This document shows, one piece after another, positions 8,435 to 18,436 of a stretch of DNA of 64,000 bases. Origin of the DNA: Bacilli bacterium (GTDB lineage: Bacteria; Bacillota_I; Bacilli_A; RFN20; CAG-826); NCBI GenBank assembly GCA_035326105.1, contig DAOKYO010000002.1, forward strand, positions 248,001 to 312,000, given 5' to 3'. A model generated the notes under the pieces. The model saw only the letters and a list, made by a program, of their open reading frames with translations, was not told where the DNA came from and did no database searches. Made by a program: the position numbers and the translations under genes. The stretch's first letter is position 1; every line of letters starts with the position of its first letter.

Positions 8435-11400
8435 TTAAATGTCGACCGGACGATAGATTCCATCAAAAATACTTATTAGATAAGCCCTGACGGGCTTTTG
8501 AAATACCGTCTTCAAATAGTCGGCATATATTCTTAATTGCCGAGCATAGGCCACATCATCAAAATGCTTTAGCTTATAATCAAAGAGAGTGATGGTGTCT
8601 TTTTCAACAATAAAGCCATCGATAATACCCTCATGCTCAGTTGCCTTATCAAAGAATGGATACTCACGATATAAATTTGACGCCGTAACCCCATCAAAAA
8701 GAGGTAAATTTAACACCTTAGTAATTATTTTTGTTTCGCTTTCCGTACTGTAAGCCGGCACCTTCTTATTGATAAAATCACTCATCTCTAGAAGATGATG
8801 CAACCGCTCGCCCATCACCAACAAACGATCTTCAACTGGAGATGCCATCACTTTCGAAATTTGCCTGTCCTCTTTTTGGGCAAAGGAGAAGTCAAGAGCA
8901 TGAATTTTTAATAATTGCTCACTATCATCCATGGTTTTTATCTCCCGCTTTGACGGAGGATTAATATTCTTATCCGAGCTGACATAGTAAGATTCTTTAT
9001 TGGGTAAAAGGGTAATAAAGTCGTCGAGGGAAGTGGCATCTTCAATGGCATAAACACTCTTTTCCTCCGTGCCGTGAAGAATAATGATTTTTTCCCGAGC
9101 CCGGGTTAAAGCGACATAAAAAAGGCGTATTTTTTCGCTTATATCCTCTTTAATCTCACGATACTTTAATAAGTCTTTAAACATATTTTGCCCGTTTTTT
9201 CGGGTGCCGTTTGGAATAATGATACCTAAGTCGGGGTTGACGATATCCTTATCACCCACGTCGGTTCGGTTAAATCGATTGAAAAGATGCGGAAAATAGA
9301 CAATGGGAAATTCCAAACCTTTGGACTTATGAATCGTCATTAGGTTAACGGCATCATTCAAATTTTCGCTTGCATTGACGGATAAGTCGACTCCGTAATC
9401 ATCCATATATGAAAAGTAATTTACAAAGTCGTGCAAAGTAAAGCCGATTGTAGCCAGTGTTTTAGATAATGCCACCAAACTATCCAGTTTAGCGATATTG
9501 GCCTGAATGTCTCCAATCAAAATCAAACGGTCATAAACTTCAAAATCAATCAGTAATCTGCTCAAAAGCTGGTTTAACGGCAGACTGTTTATTGTTTTAT
9601 AGGAGTTGATTCTTTGCATCAAATTAGAATTAGCCCAGGTATTATCCTTTATAACCCGATAGATCGTTTCGTCACTATCATTGATTATGTATGAGCGGGA
9701 AAGACTAAGGAAAGCATGTTTCTTTGTAACCTCATCATAGTTGACGTCGTCGCCTATCGAATCGACCAGCAAGCAAAGTGAGTGAAACGCCATTATAACA
9801 TCGCTGCTGGCCATGCCTTCGTCTTGCTCGATACGGAGGGGCAATTGATATTCGTCAAAAATCTTTTTAAAAAGAGAAAAGTCTCTTTTCCGATCAACCA
9901 AAATTGCGAAATCCTCCAAGGATATGGAGCGCTTTTGTCCCGTACTCTTATCCATGACTTGATAATTGCCGGAAATTTTGCTCGCTATATCACTGGCAAT
10001 AATTCGAATCTCATATTCAACCCGGTCCGAAGATAGCATCTTTTTGTTGTCATAAGGAATAATTTCCGTATGGCAGTTCTGGTCCACCGAACCTTGATTA
10101 TCATAATTCAGATTGCCAAATTCTATTAAATGACTGTCCCGATAATCCGCGCCGCCATACTCCAAGGTCATCAGTGATGAAAACATTTGGTTTATATCTT
10201 CTAAAACTTCTCGGCGGGAACGGAAATTTTTGTTCATGTCGATTCGATGTCCGTCTACACCTTTACCATACGTCATGTACTTATCGGAAAAGATTTTGCT
10301 ATTGGCGTTACGAAAGCGATATATCGATTGTTTTACATCTCCCACCATATATAAATTATTATTGGCGATACGATTTAAAACCGCTTCTTGGATATCGCTG
10401 GTATCCTGATATTCATCCACCATAATGTACTTTAAAGAGGACCTTATTTCCTCACTTATCGCCGGATTATCCAAAACCTTCAATGCGAGCCTTGCGATGG
10501 ATGAAAAATCGTATAAACCATATTTTTGTTTGAATTCTTCCAGTCGCCGATTAACTTCGTTAGCCAGTTTAATTAAAGTGATTTTTTCTTCCTTTGTGCT
10601 TAAAAAATCCTCTTTTGAATCAGCCTTTATAAGCAGGGGCGCCATCGCTTTAATTTTCTTGATTAGGTCTTTTTGTTGGTTTCGAATATTCTCATCGCTG
10701 GCATCGGTGTCTTTTTGCTTCCGGGGGAATGAAGGCAGATTTAAAATACGCCGAATAATTTCTTCTTTGCTTCCGTTTATAAAATTAGTTTTGATGTAAT
10801 CGTTTATTCGCGATGCCTCGTTTGGGCTCTGCAAATAATTGGTCATATCATCCAGCAGTTCAATCCGTTTTGCAAAAATTCTTGAATACTGCCCATAGTT
10901 ATCTTCAAAGAAACCGGCGGAAAGATAATTGTCCTCATACTGAAGAAGCATTTTATCGGGATTAATCAAAAGATTGCTCGCATCTAATATCGAAAGAATC
11001 AACTCCTTTAAATCATGATCGTTTTTATAACAATACTTTTTGATCAAGTTTAAAAATTGCAAATCGGGATTTTGATAGTGTCGACAAAAGACGTCGTCTA
11101 TTATCCGATGCTTTTCGATGGTAAACAGCGATTGATCGGCAATATCAATATTTTGATCGACGCCGATATCAAGGTGATACTTTTTCACCAAATAGAGGGC
11201 ATAAGCATCAAATGTCATAATATACGAACTATCGATATCTTCCGCCACCGCCTGGGTTAAGGGGTTGGCCGCCAGTTTCTTGCGAATTCTTTCTTTCATT
11301 TCGCGGGCCGCAGCATTGGTGAAGGTCAAGACGAGTATGCTATCCAACGAAATGCTTTTTTCGGCGATGAGTCGGTAGACGCGCTCAGTTAAAACAGCCG

Positions 11401-11491
11401 TTTTGCCACTTCCCGCGCCGGCGGAGACCAAAACGTTGCTGCCATCGATGTCAATTGCCTTTTCTTGAATAGGAGTAAATTTATTGCTCAT
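8435..11491 (-). CDS. addA: ATP-dependent helicase/nuclease subunit A (AddA)
   Basis: UvrD-like helicase fused to a PD-(D/E)XK nuclease, the motor half of AddAB, which resects double-strand breaks. Walker A is SAGAGSGKTAVLTERV near residue 20. The DExx box is MVDEYQDTSDIQ, motif V is LMTIHKSKGLEF and motif VI is FYVALTRAREKII. The nuclease DYK triad is seen in TITLFDYKLKHFDD near the C-terminus. At 1018 residues it is about 200 shorter than Bacillus AddA. AGGAGG lies nine bases before the ATG. It overlaps the end of addB by 11 bases, so translation is probably coupled. Confidence 0.92.
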   Translation of the reverse strand: MSNKFTPIQEKAIDIDGSNVLVSAGAGSGKTAVLTERVYRLIAEKSISLDSILVLTFTNAAAREMKERIRKKLAANPLTQAVAEDIDSSYIMTFDAYALYLVKKYHLDIGVDQNIDIADQSLFTIEKHRIIDDVFCRHYQNPDLQFLNLIKKYCYKNDHDLKELILSILDASNLLINPDKMLLQYEDNYLSAGFFEDNYGQYSRIFAKRIELLDDMTNYLQSPNEASRINDYIKTNFINGSKEEIIRRILNLPSFPRKQKDTDASDENIRNQQKDLIKKIKAMAPLLIKADSKEDFLSTKEEKITLIKLANEVNRRLEEFKQKYGLYDFSSIARLALKVLDNPAISEEIRSSLKYIMVDEYQDTSDIQEAVLNRIANNNLYMVGDVKQSIYRFRNANSKIFSDKYMTYGKGVDGHRIDMNKNFRSRREVLEDINQMFSSLMTLEYGGADYRDSHLIEFGNLNYDNQGSVDQNCHTEIIPYDNKKMLSSDRVEYEIRIIASDIASKISGNYQVMDKSTGQKRSISLEDFAILVDRKRDFSLFKKIFDEYQLPLRIEQDEGMASSDVIMAFHSLCLLVDSIGDDVNYDEVTKKHAFLSLSRSYIINDSDETIYRVIKDNTWANSNLMQRINSYKTINSLPLNQLLSRLLIDFEVYDRLILIGDIQANIAKLDSLVALSKTLATIGFTLHDFVNYFSYMDDYGVDLSVNASENLNDAVNLMTIHKSKGLEFPIVYFPHLFNRFNRTDVGDKDIVNPDLGIIIPNGTRKNGQNMFKDLLKYREIKEDISEKIRLFYVALTRAREKIIILHGTEEKSVYAIEDATSLDDFITLLPNKESYYVSSDKNINPPSKREIKTMDDSEQLLKIHALDFSFAQKEDRQISKVMASPVEDRLLVMGERLHHLLEMSDFINKKVPAYSTESETKIITKVLNLPLFDGVTASNLYREYPFFDKATEHEGIIDGFIVEKDTITLFDYKLKHFDDVAYARQLRIYADYLKTVFQKPVRAYLISIFDGIYRPVDI

Positions 11492-13778
11492 CGGCCAATT
11501 CCTCCTTTATCTCAAAATTACGATAATCCTTTTCTTGACGATAGCAGACATCGCGGAAAGGACAGTGACTGCAGGCATCGACTTTTTTCCCGATTCGAAG
11601 CGGGTTTATAGCAAAATCCATCTCCCGGATCTTCCTATCCCCGGCGATGATTTTCTCTTCGGCAACGCTGGCCAAATTTACGAAAAAATCGGCACTGAAT
11701 GTCTTTGAAGATTTGGATAAATTACCGTCGTTATTATATTTGACGTTACTAACATAGTAGTATTCCCCATCATGGATGTTGAATGCCGCCTGATCAAAAG
11801 TATCTTCACTCGATGGGCCCTGTAACCGCTGGCGAGAGAAATAATAGCTTTCATCATGGCCCTCCGGCAAAAAAATACGTTCATCTAGGAATAACGGATG
11901 AATGTAAAGGCCGATAATTTGATAGTCATCTGCCTCGCAAGTTTGAAAAAGAAAGTCATAGAATGGCAGTTGCAGTGAAGCTCCGTACTCTACAAGTGCC
12001 GGATTAAACCGTTCTAAACCAGTTTTATAATCAACGAGAACAACCTTCTTACCTTCTTCGCCTATAAAATATACCTTATCGATTGTGCCGACAATTCGCG
12101 TATATTTATTAATTTGATAGTCGTACTTTTTTTCGACAAGAACATGATTTAACTTCATTCCTTGCTCATGGCGATGAATAAAATTAATTGCCATTTTCAA
12201 TTCTTCCTTTAAGCGCATTAAAAATATTTCTTCATCCACATTTAATTCGATTATCGCTTTTGTTTCAGCAAAACATTTTTCGAAATTAAAACCGGGACTA
12301 TACGATTCTTGAAGTAACTTATGCGCTAGCGTTCCGTATTTCAAATTAAATGATTCCGTAGTATCACGCAGGCCGATAATTCGTTCAAGATAATAGTGAA
12401 AAGCGCACTCGTAATAAGTTTTAAAAGATGAATAGGAATGAACGAATGGTCTTGAACTAAAATCAACGTCGATTCCCGTGAACGAATTATCAAATTCGCG
12501 GTAAGGAATCTTTTCACTTCGGTCGAGGATCAATAGGTCGGAGGATAGATAGTCATATTTTCGTTTCCAGTCGAGAAGTGTCGCATGATAAGAAGCAATC
12601 CGTTTGGCACTGAAATCAAAATCATAGGTCGGCGATTCAAAGGTAATTTTTGAAATCTTATCGAGATAAGAGGGCGGAAAATTTTCCTCTCCGTCAACAT
12701 ATTTTGAATAACTTAAATGCAGGTTTTTCTCTAAATTAAGTGCCCAGAAGAGCAAATGTCGATCTTCAGCATTAAGCAAATGGATATCGTTTTGCCCAAG
12801 CAACATTTTCTCTTGGCTATTCAAATAAGAAAAATCGCGGCCTTGATGCGGATAGTGTCCCTGGGAAAAGCCCAATACAAACACTTCCTTTTTGTCATCC
12901 AAAGGGAGAAAATCCATCACAGATATTGCCGTTTGATATTTGGAAAAAGCAATTTTTGTCCGGGAAAAAAGTTGAGTTAAAAACAAATTATAATCGGCGA
13001 TATCGCGAGCCGGATATTGGCCGCATAACGCGCGTATCTTTTGACTTACTATATCGTCTTTTAACAAGTTCTCATCTCCACTCGCTAGGAACGCCTGAGC
13101 TAAGGGAAAAGTGATTAAAGGTTCAGCCACCGGTAAATTGAGCGGTATGCGATATAGATGTGAGTAGCGCTCTAAAAGTGGAAGATATTCTGTCGGTGGA
13201 TTGAGAAGAACGATATCGCTTAATTTTTTGTCGGCCACTAATAAACGGGATACATCATTAAAAAAAGCGCTGATTTCCGCTTCCAAATCATTAAAGACTC
13301 TGATTCTTAGTTGCTCTTTGACCGGGGGAAAGGGAACAAAATCAACCATTAAGTTATATTTCCGAATAAAGAACGCCAATTCTTCATTTTGGGGTTCATA
13401 ACCGATAACGATGATGTTTTTCGCCTTTAAATCGCTGGCAAAATAATGGTTGGCTTGCAAGTACCCGTTTTTCTTTAATGCTTCTTTGATAGCATTCGCT
13501 TTGCTTAAACGCATAGAAGAGCCGGGATTTAATTTGAAATCATAAAAGGCATCAGCGATAAAATGCGCATCATTTATTGATAGATTAAATTTATTAAAGA
13601 GAAACATTTCCTCTTTTGGCCCTAAACCAAAAAAATAGTCCGCCTTTAAGTCGTCTAAAGTAATGATTTTCAAATGCGAAGTAGGATAATAATTATGCAA
13701 CCGAACAAAAGTTTTTTTAACCGCGGGCGGCAAAATTAAAACGTCGTAATTAAAGACTTTATCCATGATCGATTGCAT
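11481..13778 (-). CDS. addB: AddB-type nuclease subunit with Fe-S cysteines
   Basis: Partner of AddA. The C-terminal nuclease contains VLVDYKTGLERF and the Q-motif SLQLPFYDFL. The four iron-sulphur cysteines are visible as one in YECAFHYYLERI and three in CSHCPFRDVC. The N-terminus has no Walker A glycine-rich loop, unlike Bacillus AddB, and at 765 residues the protein is far shorter than the usual 1100-1200. It therefore resembles compact AddB variants that have lost the pseudo-helicase loop. Two in-frame ATGs (13778, 13766) have no clear ribosome binding site; the upstream one is kept. addB precedes addA in one operon. Confidence 0.82.
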   Translation of the reverse strand: MQSIMDKVFNYDVLILPPAVKKTFVRLHNYYPTSHLKIITLDDLKADYFFGLGPKEEMFLFNKFNLSINDAHFIADAFYDFKLNPGSSMRLSKANAIKEALKKNGYLQANHYFASDLKAKNIIVIGYEPQNEELAFFIRKYNLMVDFVPFPPVKEQLRIRVFNDLEAEISAFFNDVSRLLVADKKLSDIVLLNPPTEYLPLLERYSHLYRIPLNLPVAEPLITFPLAQAFLASGDENLLKDDIVSQKIRALCGQYPARDIADYNLFLTQLFSRTKIAFSKYQTAISVMDFLPLDDKKEVFVLGFSQGHYPHQGRDFSYLNSQEKMLLGQNDIHLLNAEDRHLLFWALNLEKNLHLSYSKYVDGEENFPPSYLDKISKITFESPTYDFDFSAKRIASYHATLLDWKRKYDYLSSDLLILDRSEKIPYREFDNSFTGIDVDFSSRPFVHSYSSFKTYYECAFHYYLERIIGLRDTTESFNLKYGTLAHKLLQESYSPGFNFEKCFAETKAIIELNVDEEIFLMRLKEELKMAINFIHRHEQGMKLNHVLVEKKYDYQINKYTRIVGTIDKVYFIGEEGKKVVLVDYKTGLERFNPALVEYGASLQLPFYDFLFQTCEADDYQIIGLYIHPLFLDERIFLPEGHDESYYFSRQRLQGPSSEDTFDQAAFNIHDGEYYYVSNVKYNNDGNLSKSSKTFSADFFVNLASVAEEKIIAGDRKIREMDFAINPLRIGKKVDACSHCPFRDVCYRQEKDYRNFEIKEELADEQ

Positions 13779-13818
13779 ATTACAATTTTATCGACTTATG
13801 CCGATATATTCAACTAAA

Positions 13819-15294
13819 CTATTTAAAAACACGATCGGCAGCAACCGCTTTTTTCCAGCCTTTATAACGACGGTTAATTTCGCTTATACTCATCTTAGGA
13901 AGAAATTCCTCCCGATATTGATGAATGTTTTCTATTTCATCCAAACACGAGTAAAACTTAATGGCCAAACCTGCAAGATAGGCGACACCAAGCGACGTGG
14001 TCTCCTGAACCTTAGGTATTTTGATTGTGCAGTGCAGAATATCGCTTTGAAACTGCATCAGATAGCGATTGGCGGTCGCTCCGCCATCGACTTTTAAAAG
14101 CGGAAGACTCAGATGCGCTTCTTTTTTCATCACTTCGATAACATCCTTACTTTGGTAGGCTATCGACTCCAAAGTAGCGCGCACGATGTGATATTTAGAT
14201 GTGCCGCGCGTGATGCCAAATATAGCTCCGCGGACTTCATCATCCCAATATGGAGTTCCAAGTCCTACAAAAGCAGGTACGACATAGACTCCTTCCGAAT
14301 CGGTGATCATCTTTGCCGATCTTTCGCTATCAGCGGCATCACGGATAAGTTTCATCTCATCTCGCAGCCATTGAACCGAAGCCCCGCCGACAAAGACCGA
14401 GCCTTCCAAAGCATAGGTGGTTTTGCCATTAATCCGCCACGCAATGGTCGTTAAAAGCCCTTTTTTGCTCATGACCGGTTTATCACCGATGTTCATCAGC
14501 ATAAAGCAGCCGGTTCCATATGTATTCTTTGACTCGCCCTTATGAAAGCATGTTTGACCAAAAAGGGCGGCTTGCTGGTCGCCCGCCACTCCAGTAATTG
14601 GAACGTTAGAATCAAAAAATGATGCCCTTCCAAAAACAAAACTGCTCGATTCGACTTTGGGAAGCATTGAGGAAGGTATCTGAAACAAACTCAGCAGTTC
14701 ATTGTCCCACCTTTCCTCCACGATATTAAATAGCATTGTCCGGGAGGCATTGGTTATATCGGTCGCGTGAACTTTGCCGTTTGTCATTTTGTAAATTATC
14801 CAGCTATCAATCGTGCCAAACATCAACTCTCCCGCCTGAGCTTTCTTTTCCGCTCCGGGGACATTTTCGAGAATAAAGCGAATTTTACTGGCTGAAAAAT
14901 ATGAATTCAAAAGTAGTCCGGTTTTTTGGTGAATCATTTTCTTGCTTGTCTTATAGCGATCACAGATGTCATCGCTTTGGCGTGATTGCCAAACGATTGC
15001 GTTGTAAATTGGGCGCCCGGTTGATTTCTCCCACACAACCGTCGTTTCCCGTTGATTGGTAATTCCAATCGCCGCCACATCCTTAATTGTAATATCCGCT
15101 TTAATTAACACTTCGTTGACGACGTCGACAACACTCACCCATAAACTAAGCGCATTTTGTTCCACCCATCCCGGCTTTGGATAAAGGCATTCTACCTCGC
15201 GCTGGGCAATGAATTGGGCTTCGCCGCGGCGGTTGAAAAGCATCGCCCGCGTGGAAGTTGTTCCCTGGTCAATGGTCATGATGTATTGTTCCAT
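13819..15294 (-). CDS. glpK: Glycerol kinase
   Basis: FGGY-family kinase that converts glycerol to sn-glycerol-3-phosphate. The ATP-binding start is IMTIDQGTTSTRAMLF. ITNQRETTVVWEK and the substrate loop ITGVAGDQQAALFGQ are both intact, and the 491-residue length is normal. The ending YKGWKKAVAADRVFK is typical. It lies 40 bases upstream of addB on the same strand with its own promoter; no glpF or glpD is adjacent. CGAGGAG lies just before the ATG. Confidence 0.95.
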   Translation of the reverse strand: MEQYIMTIDQGTTSTRAMLFNRRGEAQFIAQREVECLYPKPGWVEQNALSLWVSVVDVVNEVLIKADITIKDVAAIGITNQRETTVVWEKSTGRPIYNAIVWQSRQSDDICDRYKTSKKMIHQKTGLLLNSYFSASKIRFILENVPGAEKKAQAGELMFGTIDSWIIYKMTNGKVHATDITNASRTMLFNIVEERWDNELLSLFQIPSSMLPKVESSSFVFGRASFFDSNVPITGVAGDQQAALFGQTCFHKGESKNTYGTGCFMLMNIGDKPVMSKKGLLTTIAWRINGKTTYALEGSVFVGGASVQWLRDEMKLIRDAADSERSAKMITDSEGVYVVPAFVGLGTPYWDDEVRGAIFGITRGTSKYHIVRATLESIAYQSKDVIEVMKKEAHLSLPLLKVDGGATANRYLMQFQSDILHCTIKIPKVQETTSLGVAYLAGLAIKFYSCLDEIENIHQYREEFLPKMSISEINRRYKGWKKAVAADRVFK

Positions 15295-15315
15295 ATTCGC
15301 TCCTCGATTAATTTT

Positions 15316-15344
15316 ATTCTAGTTGCTTTTGCTGTGCTAAACAA
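15316..15344 (-). promoter_or_regulatory. glpK promoter
   Basis: Read on the minus strand, TTGTTT and TAGAAT are separated by exactly 17 bases, close to the sigma-A consensus. They sit 22 bases upstream of the glpK start. No cre-like palindrome is seen here. Confidence 0.5.
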
Positions 15345-15438
15345 TAGAAAAAAGTCTTAGTTGCTGAACTGAGTACCATTTAGTGCACAAGAAATAAAAA
15401 AGCTTTTCATCATATAACGTCAGTAGAGAGTTTTTATT

Positions 15439-15645
15439 ATGGCTACTAAAAATTACAAATCTCAGAAAACAGTGCAAAGCCAAAAGCAAAAATTAGATAT
15501 AGTGCATGGATACTGCTATATAACCTATGATAAAAAACGGGCGTATTTCTCAACAATTATCGATTTATATAACCATCATATCATCGCTTATCATATTATT
15601 AAAACAGCTCATTTAACTCTTTGCAGAAGAAACTGGTATTTATAA
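15439..15645 (+). pseudogene. IS3-family (IS150-like) transposase remnant
   Basis: The 68-residue open frame contains GYCYITYDKKRAYFSTIIDL followed by YNHHIIAYHI. This is the region around the first catalytic Asp of the rve/integrase core of IS3-family OrfB (usual form WVTDITYIxxxxGRAYLSxIIDLYDRxIVAY). The Trp-x-x-Asp of that core is replaced by GYCY, and nothing upstream or downstream continues the protein, so it is inactive. Confidence 0.6.
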
Positions 15646-15654
15646 TGCGACTCG

Positions 15655-15690
15655 AATAAAAAAACAAGAATCAATAACGATTCTTGTTTT
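15655..15690 (-). terminator. Rho-independent terminator after pepP
   Basis: Twelve-base-pair stem AAAACAAGAATC / GATTCTTGTTTT with a six-base loop, followed on the minus strand by a run of T. It lies about 60 bases beyond the pepP stop. Confidence 0.85.
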
Positions 15691-15751
15691 AAAACTTTCC
15701 ATTAAAGTGCTCAACTTAAAGGCCACTTTGTTGCCTAAGACGCTCATTTAT

Positions 15752-16993
15752 TTAGCGACTTTGGATGGCTTTTTCAATATCGGCTGTTTCTTTAATAATC
15801 TCTTTTGAGAGGTTTTCACTGCCCGTTTCCGTTACGAGGACATCGTCTTCAATGCGAATCCCGATGCCATATTTTTTGAAGTATAATCCTGGTTCGACGG
15901 TGATGACGTTTCCCGCCTGTAACGGCAACGAACGATCACTCACATCGTGCGTGTCAATTCCCAGATGATGAGATACGTTATGGTAGTAGACGTCCTTTAC
16001 CTCATCCGGATTATCTATGAGTCCAAGTCGCACTAATTCTTTTTGATAAAAAGCGATGGTGTAGTCCTGAAGATCCTTTAAAGTTAATCCCGGCTTAATC
16101 ATTGCGATAACATTTTTGTTCGCGGTTAAAACGGTTTCATATATGGTCTTTTGTAAGGATGAATACTTGCCGCTAGCCGGATAGGTTCGCGAAATATCCG
16201 CACAATATAAATCCGCCTTCGCTCCCAAATCAAATAAAACCAAATCACCATCATTAATCACCGCATTAGGAGTGGGATAATGGAGAATAATGGCATTCTT
16301 TCCACCGGCGGTAATCGTCGGAAAGGAAAGAGCGGCATTGGCTAAATCCCGAATCGTATATTCAAACAAAGCCGCCATTTGATATTCGTATTTTCCCCCG
16401 CGAATATTTTTTTGAAGGGCTTCAAGTCCGCCGCATGTCGTATGAATTGCCGCGCGTAAACTGGCGATCTCCTCCGTACTTTTAATCATTCTTAAGCGCA
16501 TCAATAACGGGTAAATGTTCTTGACTTCCGCTTTGGTTTTACTTTCAAATGCCGTCGCATAATCAATCGTAGTTTGATTCTCACCGATTTTTAAATCTTT
16601 TTCGAGGTCAAAGTAAACGGAATTAACGGTATCTTTAGCCATCAATTTTCCAATATCATTGTCGAATTCATCACTGAAACGAACATCGTCAATACTGCTT
16701 AGGCGCTTCGCTTCCTCGACAGTCAAAAGTTTTCCCGTCCATTTTTCCTTATACTCATCAAACCGATCGACAAAAAGAACCGCTTCCTCTTCACTGTCCT
16801 TTTTAATTAAGAGCAACATTGAATGGGCTTGATCAATACCCGTCAAATAATAAAAGTTGCGATTAACTTCAAATGCATAATTCTCATCTGCTGAGCGTTT
16901 GGGAGCAATCCCGCTGAATAAAACGGCAACTGAGTTTGAAGCCATCCTATCAAAAGCATTTTTTCTTCTTAAAACAAATTCACTCTGTTTCAT
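15752..16993 (-). CDS. pepP: Xaa-Pro aminopeptidase, M24B family
   Basis: A metallo-aminopeptidase that removes N-terminal residues preceding proline. The pita-bread fold ligands are visible: LVLFDLGAKADLYCADISRTY (two Asp), VSHHLGIDTHD (His), TVEPGLYF (Glu) and GIRIEDDVLVTE (Glu). The N-terminal AMP-N domain has VLFSGIAPKRS and NRNFYYLTGI. The ATG at 16993 (MKQSEFV) is chosen over the in-frame TTG at 17011 because GAGAGGA lies eleven bases before it. The result is 413 residues, the normal size. It follows mrp closely. Confidence 0.9.
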   Translation of the reverse strand: MKQSEFVLRRKNAFDRMASNSVAVLFSGIAPKRSADENYAFEVNRNFYYLTGIDQAHSMLLLIKKDSEEEAVLFVDRFDEYKEKWTGKLLTVEEAKRLSSIDDVRFSDEFDNDIGKLMAKDTVNSVYFDLEKDLKIGENQTTIDYATAFESKTKAEVKNIYPLLMRLRMIKSTEEIASLRAAIHTTCGGLEALQKNIRGGKYEYQMAALFEYTIRDLANAALSFPTITAGGKNAIILHYPTPNAVINDGDLVLFDLGAKADLYCADISRTYPASGKYSSLQKTIYETVLTANKNVIAMIKPGLTLKDLQDYTIAFYQKELVRLGLIDNPDEVKDVYYHNVSHHLGIDTHDVSDRSLPLQAGNVITVEPGLYFKKYGIGIRIEDDVLVTETGSENLSKEIIKETADIEKAIQSR

Positions 16994-16994
16994 T

Positions 16995-17822
16995 TTATTT
17001 AATCCTCTCAATTGCTTCGATCACCGGAGCAAATTCTTCCACGTCGGTATTCTCTACTAAACCCGCATCGATTAGGGTTGCGTTTGCCGGAACCAACGGT
17101 AACCGGGCTAGTAAAGGAACATTATATTTACCCGCTAAAACATCCAGTTGGGAATTGCCGTACAGGGCAATTTTCTTTCCGCAATCCGGACAGGTAATAT
17201 AACTCATATTTTCCACCAGTCCTAAAACCGGTATATTCATCTGTTTAGCCATGTTGACGGCTTTTTTGACGATAGTTTCCACCAATTGCTGGGGGGTACT
17301 TACGACAATAATCCCATCCAAAGGCAAACTTTGGAAAACAGTCAGGGCAACATCGCCCGTTCCTGGCGGTAAGTCAACTATCATATAATCGACATCATCC
17401 CAAAAAACATCGGTAAAAAACTGCTTGACCAAGTTGGAGATTAACGTTCCGCGCCAAAGTATTGGATCTTCATCATTATCGAGCAGCATATTGGCTGAAA
17501 TAATTTGGATGCCTTTCTCGCTACGAGCGGGAAATATCAACTCGCCATCGCCCATCGCTTTCTCTTTTATGCCGAAGGCTTGAGGAATTGATGGACCCGT
17601 AATATCCGCATCCAAAATTGCGACATGATGACCATTATTGGCCAACCCAACCGCGGTCAAAGAACTTACAAGGCTCTTTCCAACTCCGCCCTTTCCGGAA
17701 ACAACTCCGATTACGTGTTTTACTTTACTGCGCGTATTTAAATTTACGCGTAAACTCTGAGGCGCCGCGCGCGAATCACAATTCTCCTCGCAGTGCTCAC
17801 AATCATGGTTACAATCCGCCAT
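16995..17822 (-). CDS. mrp: Mrp/NBP35 family iron-sulphur carrier ATPase
   Basis: Deviant-Walker P-loop ATPase that assembles or carries Fe-S clusters. The loop is GVVSGKGGVGKSLVSSL, the switch is DADITGPSIPQ and the Walker B region is YMIVDLPPGTGD. CPDCGKK is the conserved cluster CxxC. The N-terminus is short and cysteine-rich (MADCNHDCEHCEENCD), a probable extra cluster or metal site seen in archaeal and clostridial versions. It is translationally coupled to yigZ through TAATG at 17822 and ends two bases before the pepP start. Confidence 0.9.
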   Translation of the reverse strand: MADCNHDCEHCEENCDSRAAPQSLRVNLNTRSKVKHVIGVVSGKGGVGKSLVSSLTAVGLANNGHHVAILDADITGPSIPQAFGIKEKAMGDGELIFPARSEKGIQIISANMLLDNDEDPILWRGTLISNLVKQFFTDVFWDDVDYMIVDLPPGTGDVALTVFQSLPLDGIIVVSTPQQLVETIVKKAVNMAKQMNIPVLGLVENMSYITCPDCGKKIALYGNSQLDVLAGKYNVPLLARLPLVPANATLIDAGLVENTDVEEFAPVIEAIERIK

Positions 17823-18436
17823 TAAACAACCTCAACTTTCCTTAAAATATTTGCTGGTTCTCGGGTGATAATAAAGTCATCACTATCCAAGTAATCAATT
17901 AATGAAGTAAGCCTTTCTTCTGCAAGAAGAAGTGTCACTTCAACTTTGACATTATAGTCCATTTTAATTATTTCGTCCCGTAAAACAACCTGTTTTCCTT
18001 TAATAATCTCCCATTGGGAGTAATCAAAAGCCGCTTTTAGTTTTATCCCCGGAATTTGCTCGTATTTTTCGCCGGCACTTATTGCCCCTTTTCCCGCTTT
18101 TACGTAGGTGCGTAATAGCCGTCCCGCCCCAAGTTTATGACCGCCAAAATAGCGGACAACGACTAGGGCACAATCGCTTAAATTCTCATTTTTAAGAAGA
18201 TTTAACAATGGCAAACCAGCCGTTCCATGCGGTTCTCCATCGTCCGACATCCGCTCGCTATCTTCGTTTCGATAGGCGAAACAAAAATGACTGGCGCCCT
18301 TGTTCTCTTCTTTTAAAAGGACAATTTGCGATTTGAAGGATTCATCATTTTTAATTGGGAATAAAAGAGCAATGAACTTCGATTTATCGACTTCAATCAC
18401 ATATATCGATGTCGTTTTGACTGTTAGACTACTCAT
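17822..18436 (-). CDS. yigZ: YigZ/IMPACT family protein
   Basis: UPF0029 family, 204 residues. The signature DDGEPHGTAGLPLLNLL followed by VVRYFGGHKLGAGRLLRTY is intact near residues 66-112, and a DUF1949-like C-terminal half follows. The bacterial family has a ribosome-associated or RNA-binding fold, and its function is not settled. It starts one base after the large membrane protein gene ends and is coupled to mrp, so the four genes from 20274 down to 15752 look like one transcript. Confidence 0.9.
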   Translation of the reverse strand: MSSLTVKTTSIYVIEVDKSKFIALLFPIKNDESFKSQIVLLKEENKGASHFCFAYRNEDSERMSDDGEPHGTAGLPLLNLLKNENLSDCALVVVRYFGGHKLGAGRLLRTYVKAGKGAISAGEKYEQIPGIKLKAAFDYSQWEIIKGKQVVLRDEIIKMDYNVKVEVTLLLAEERLTSLIDYLDSDDFIITREPANILRKVEVV

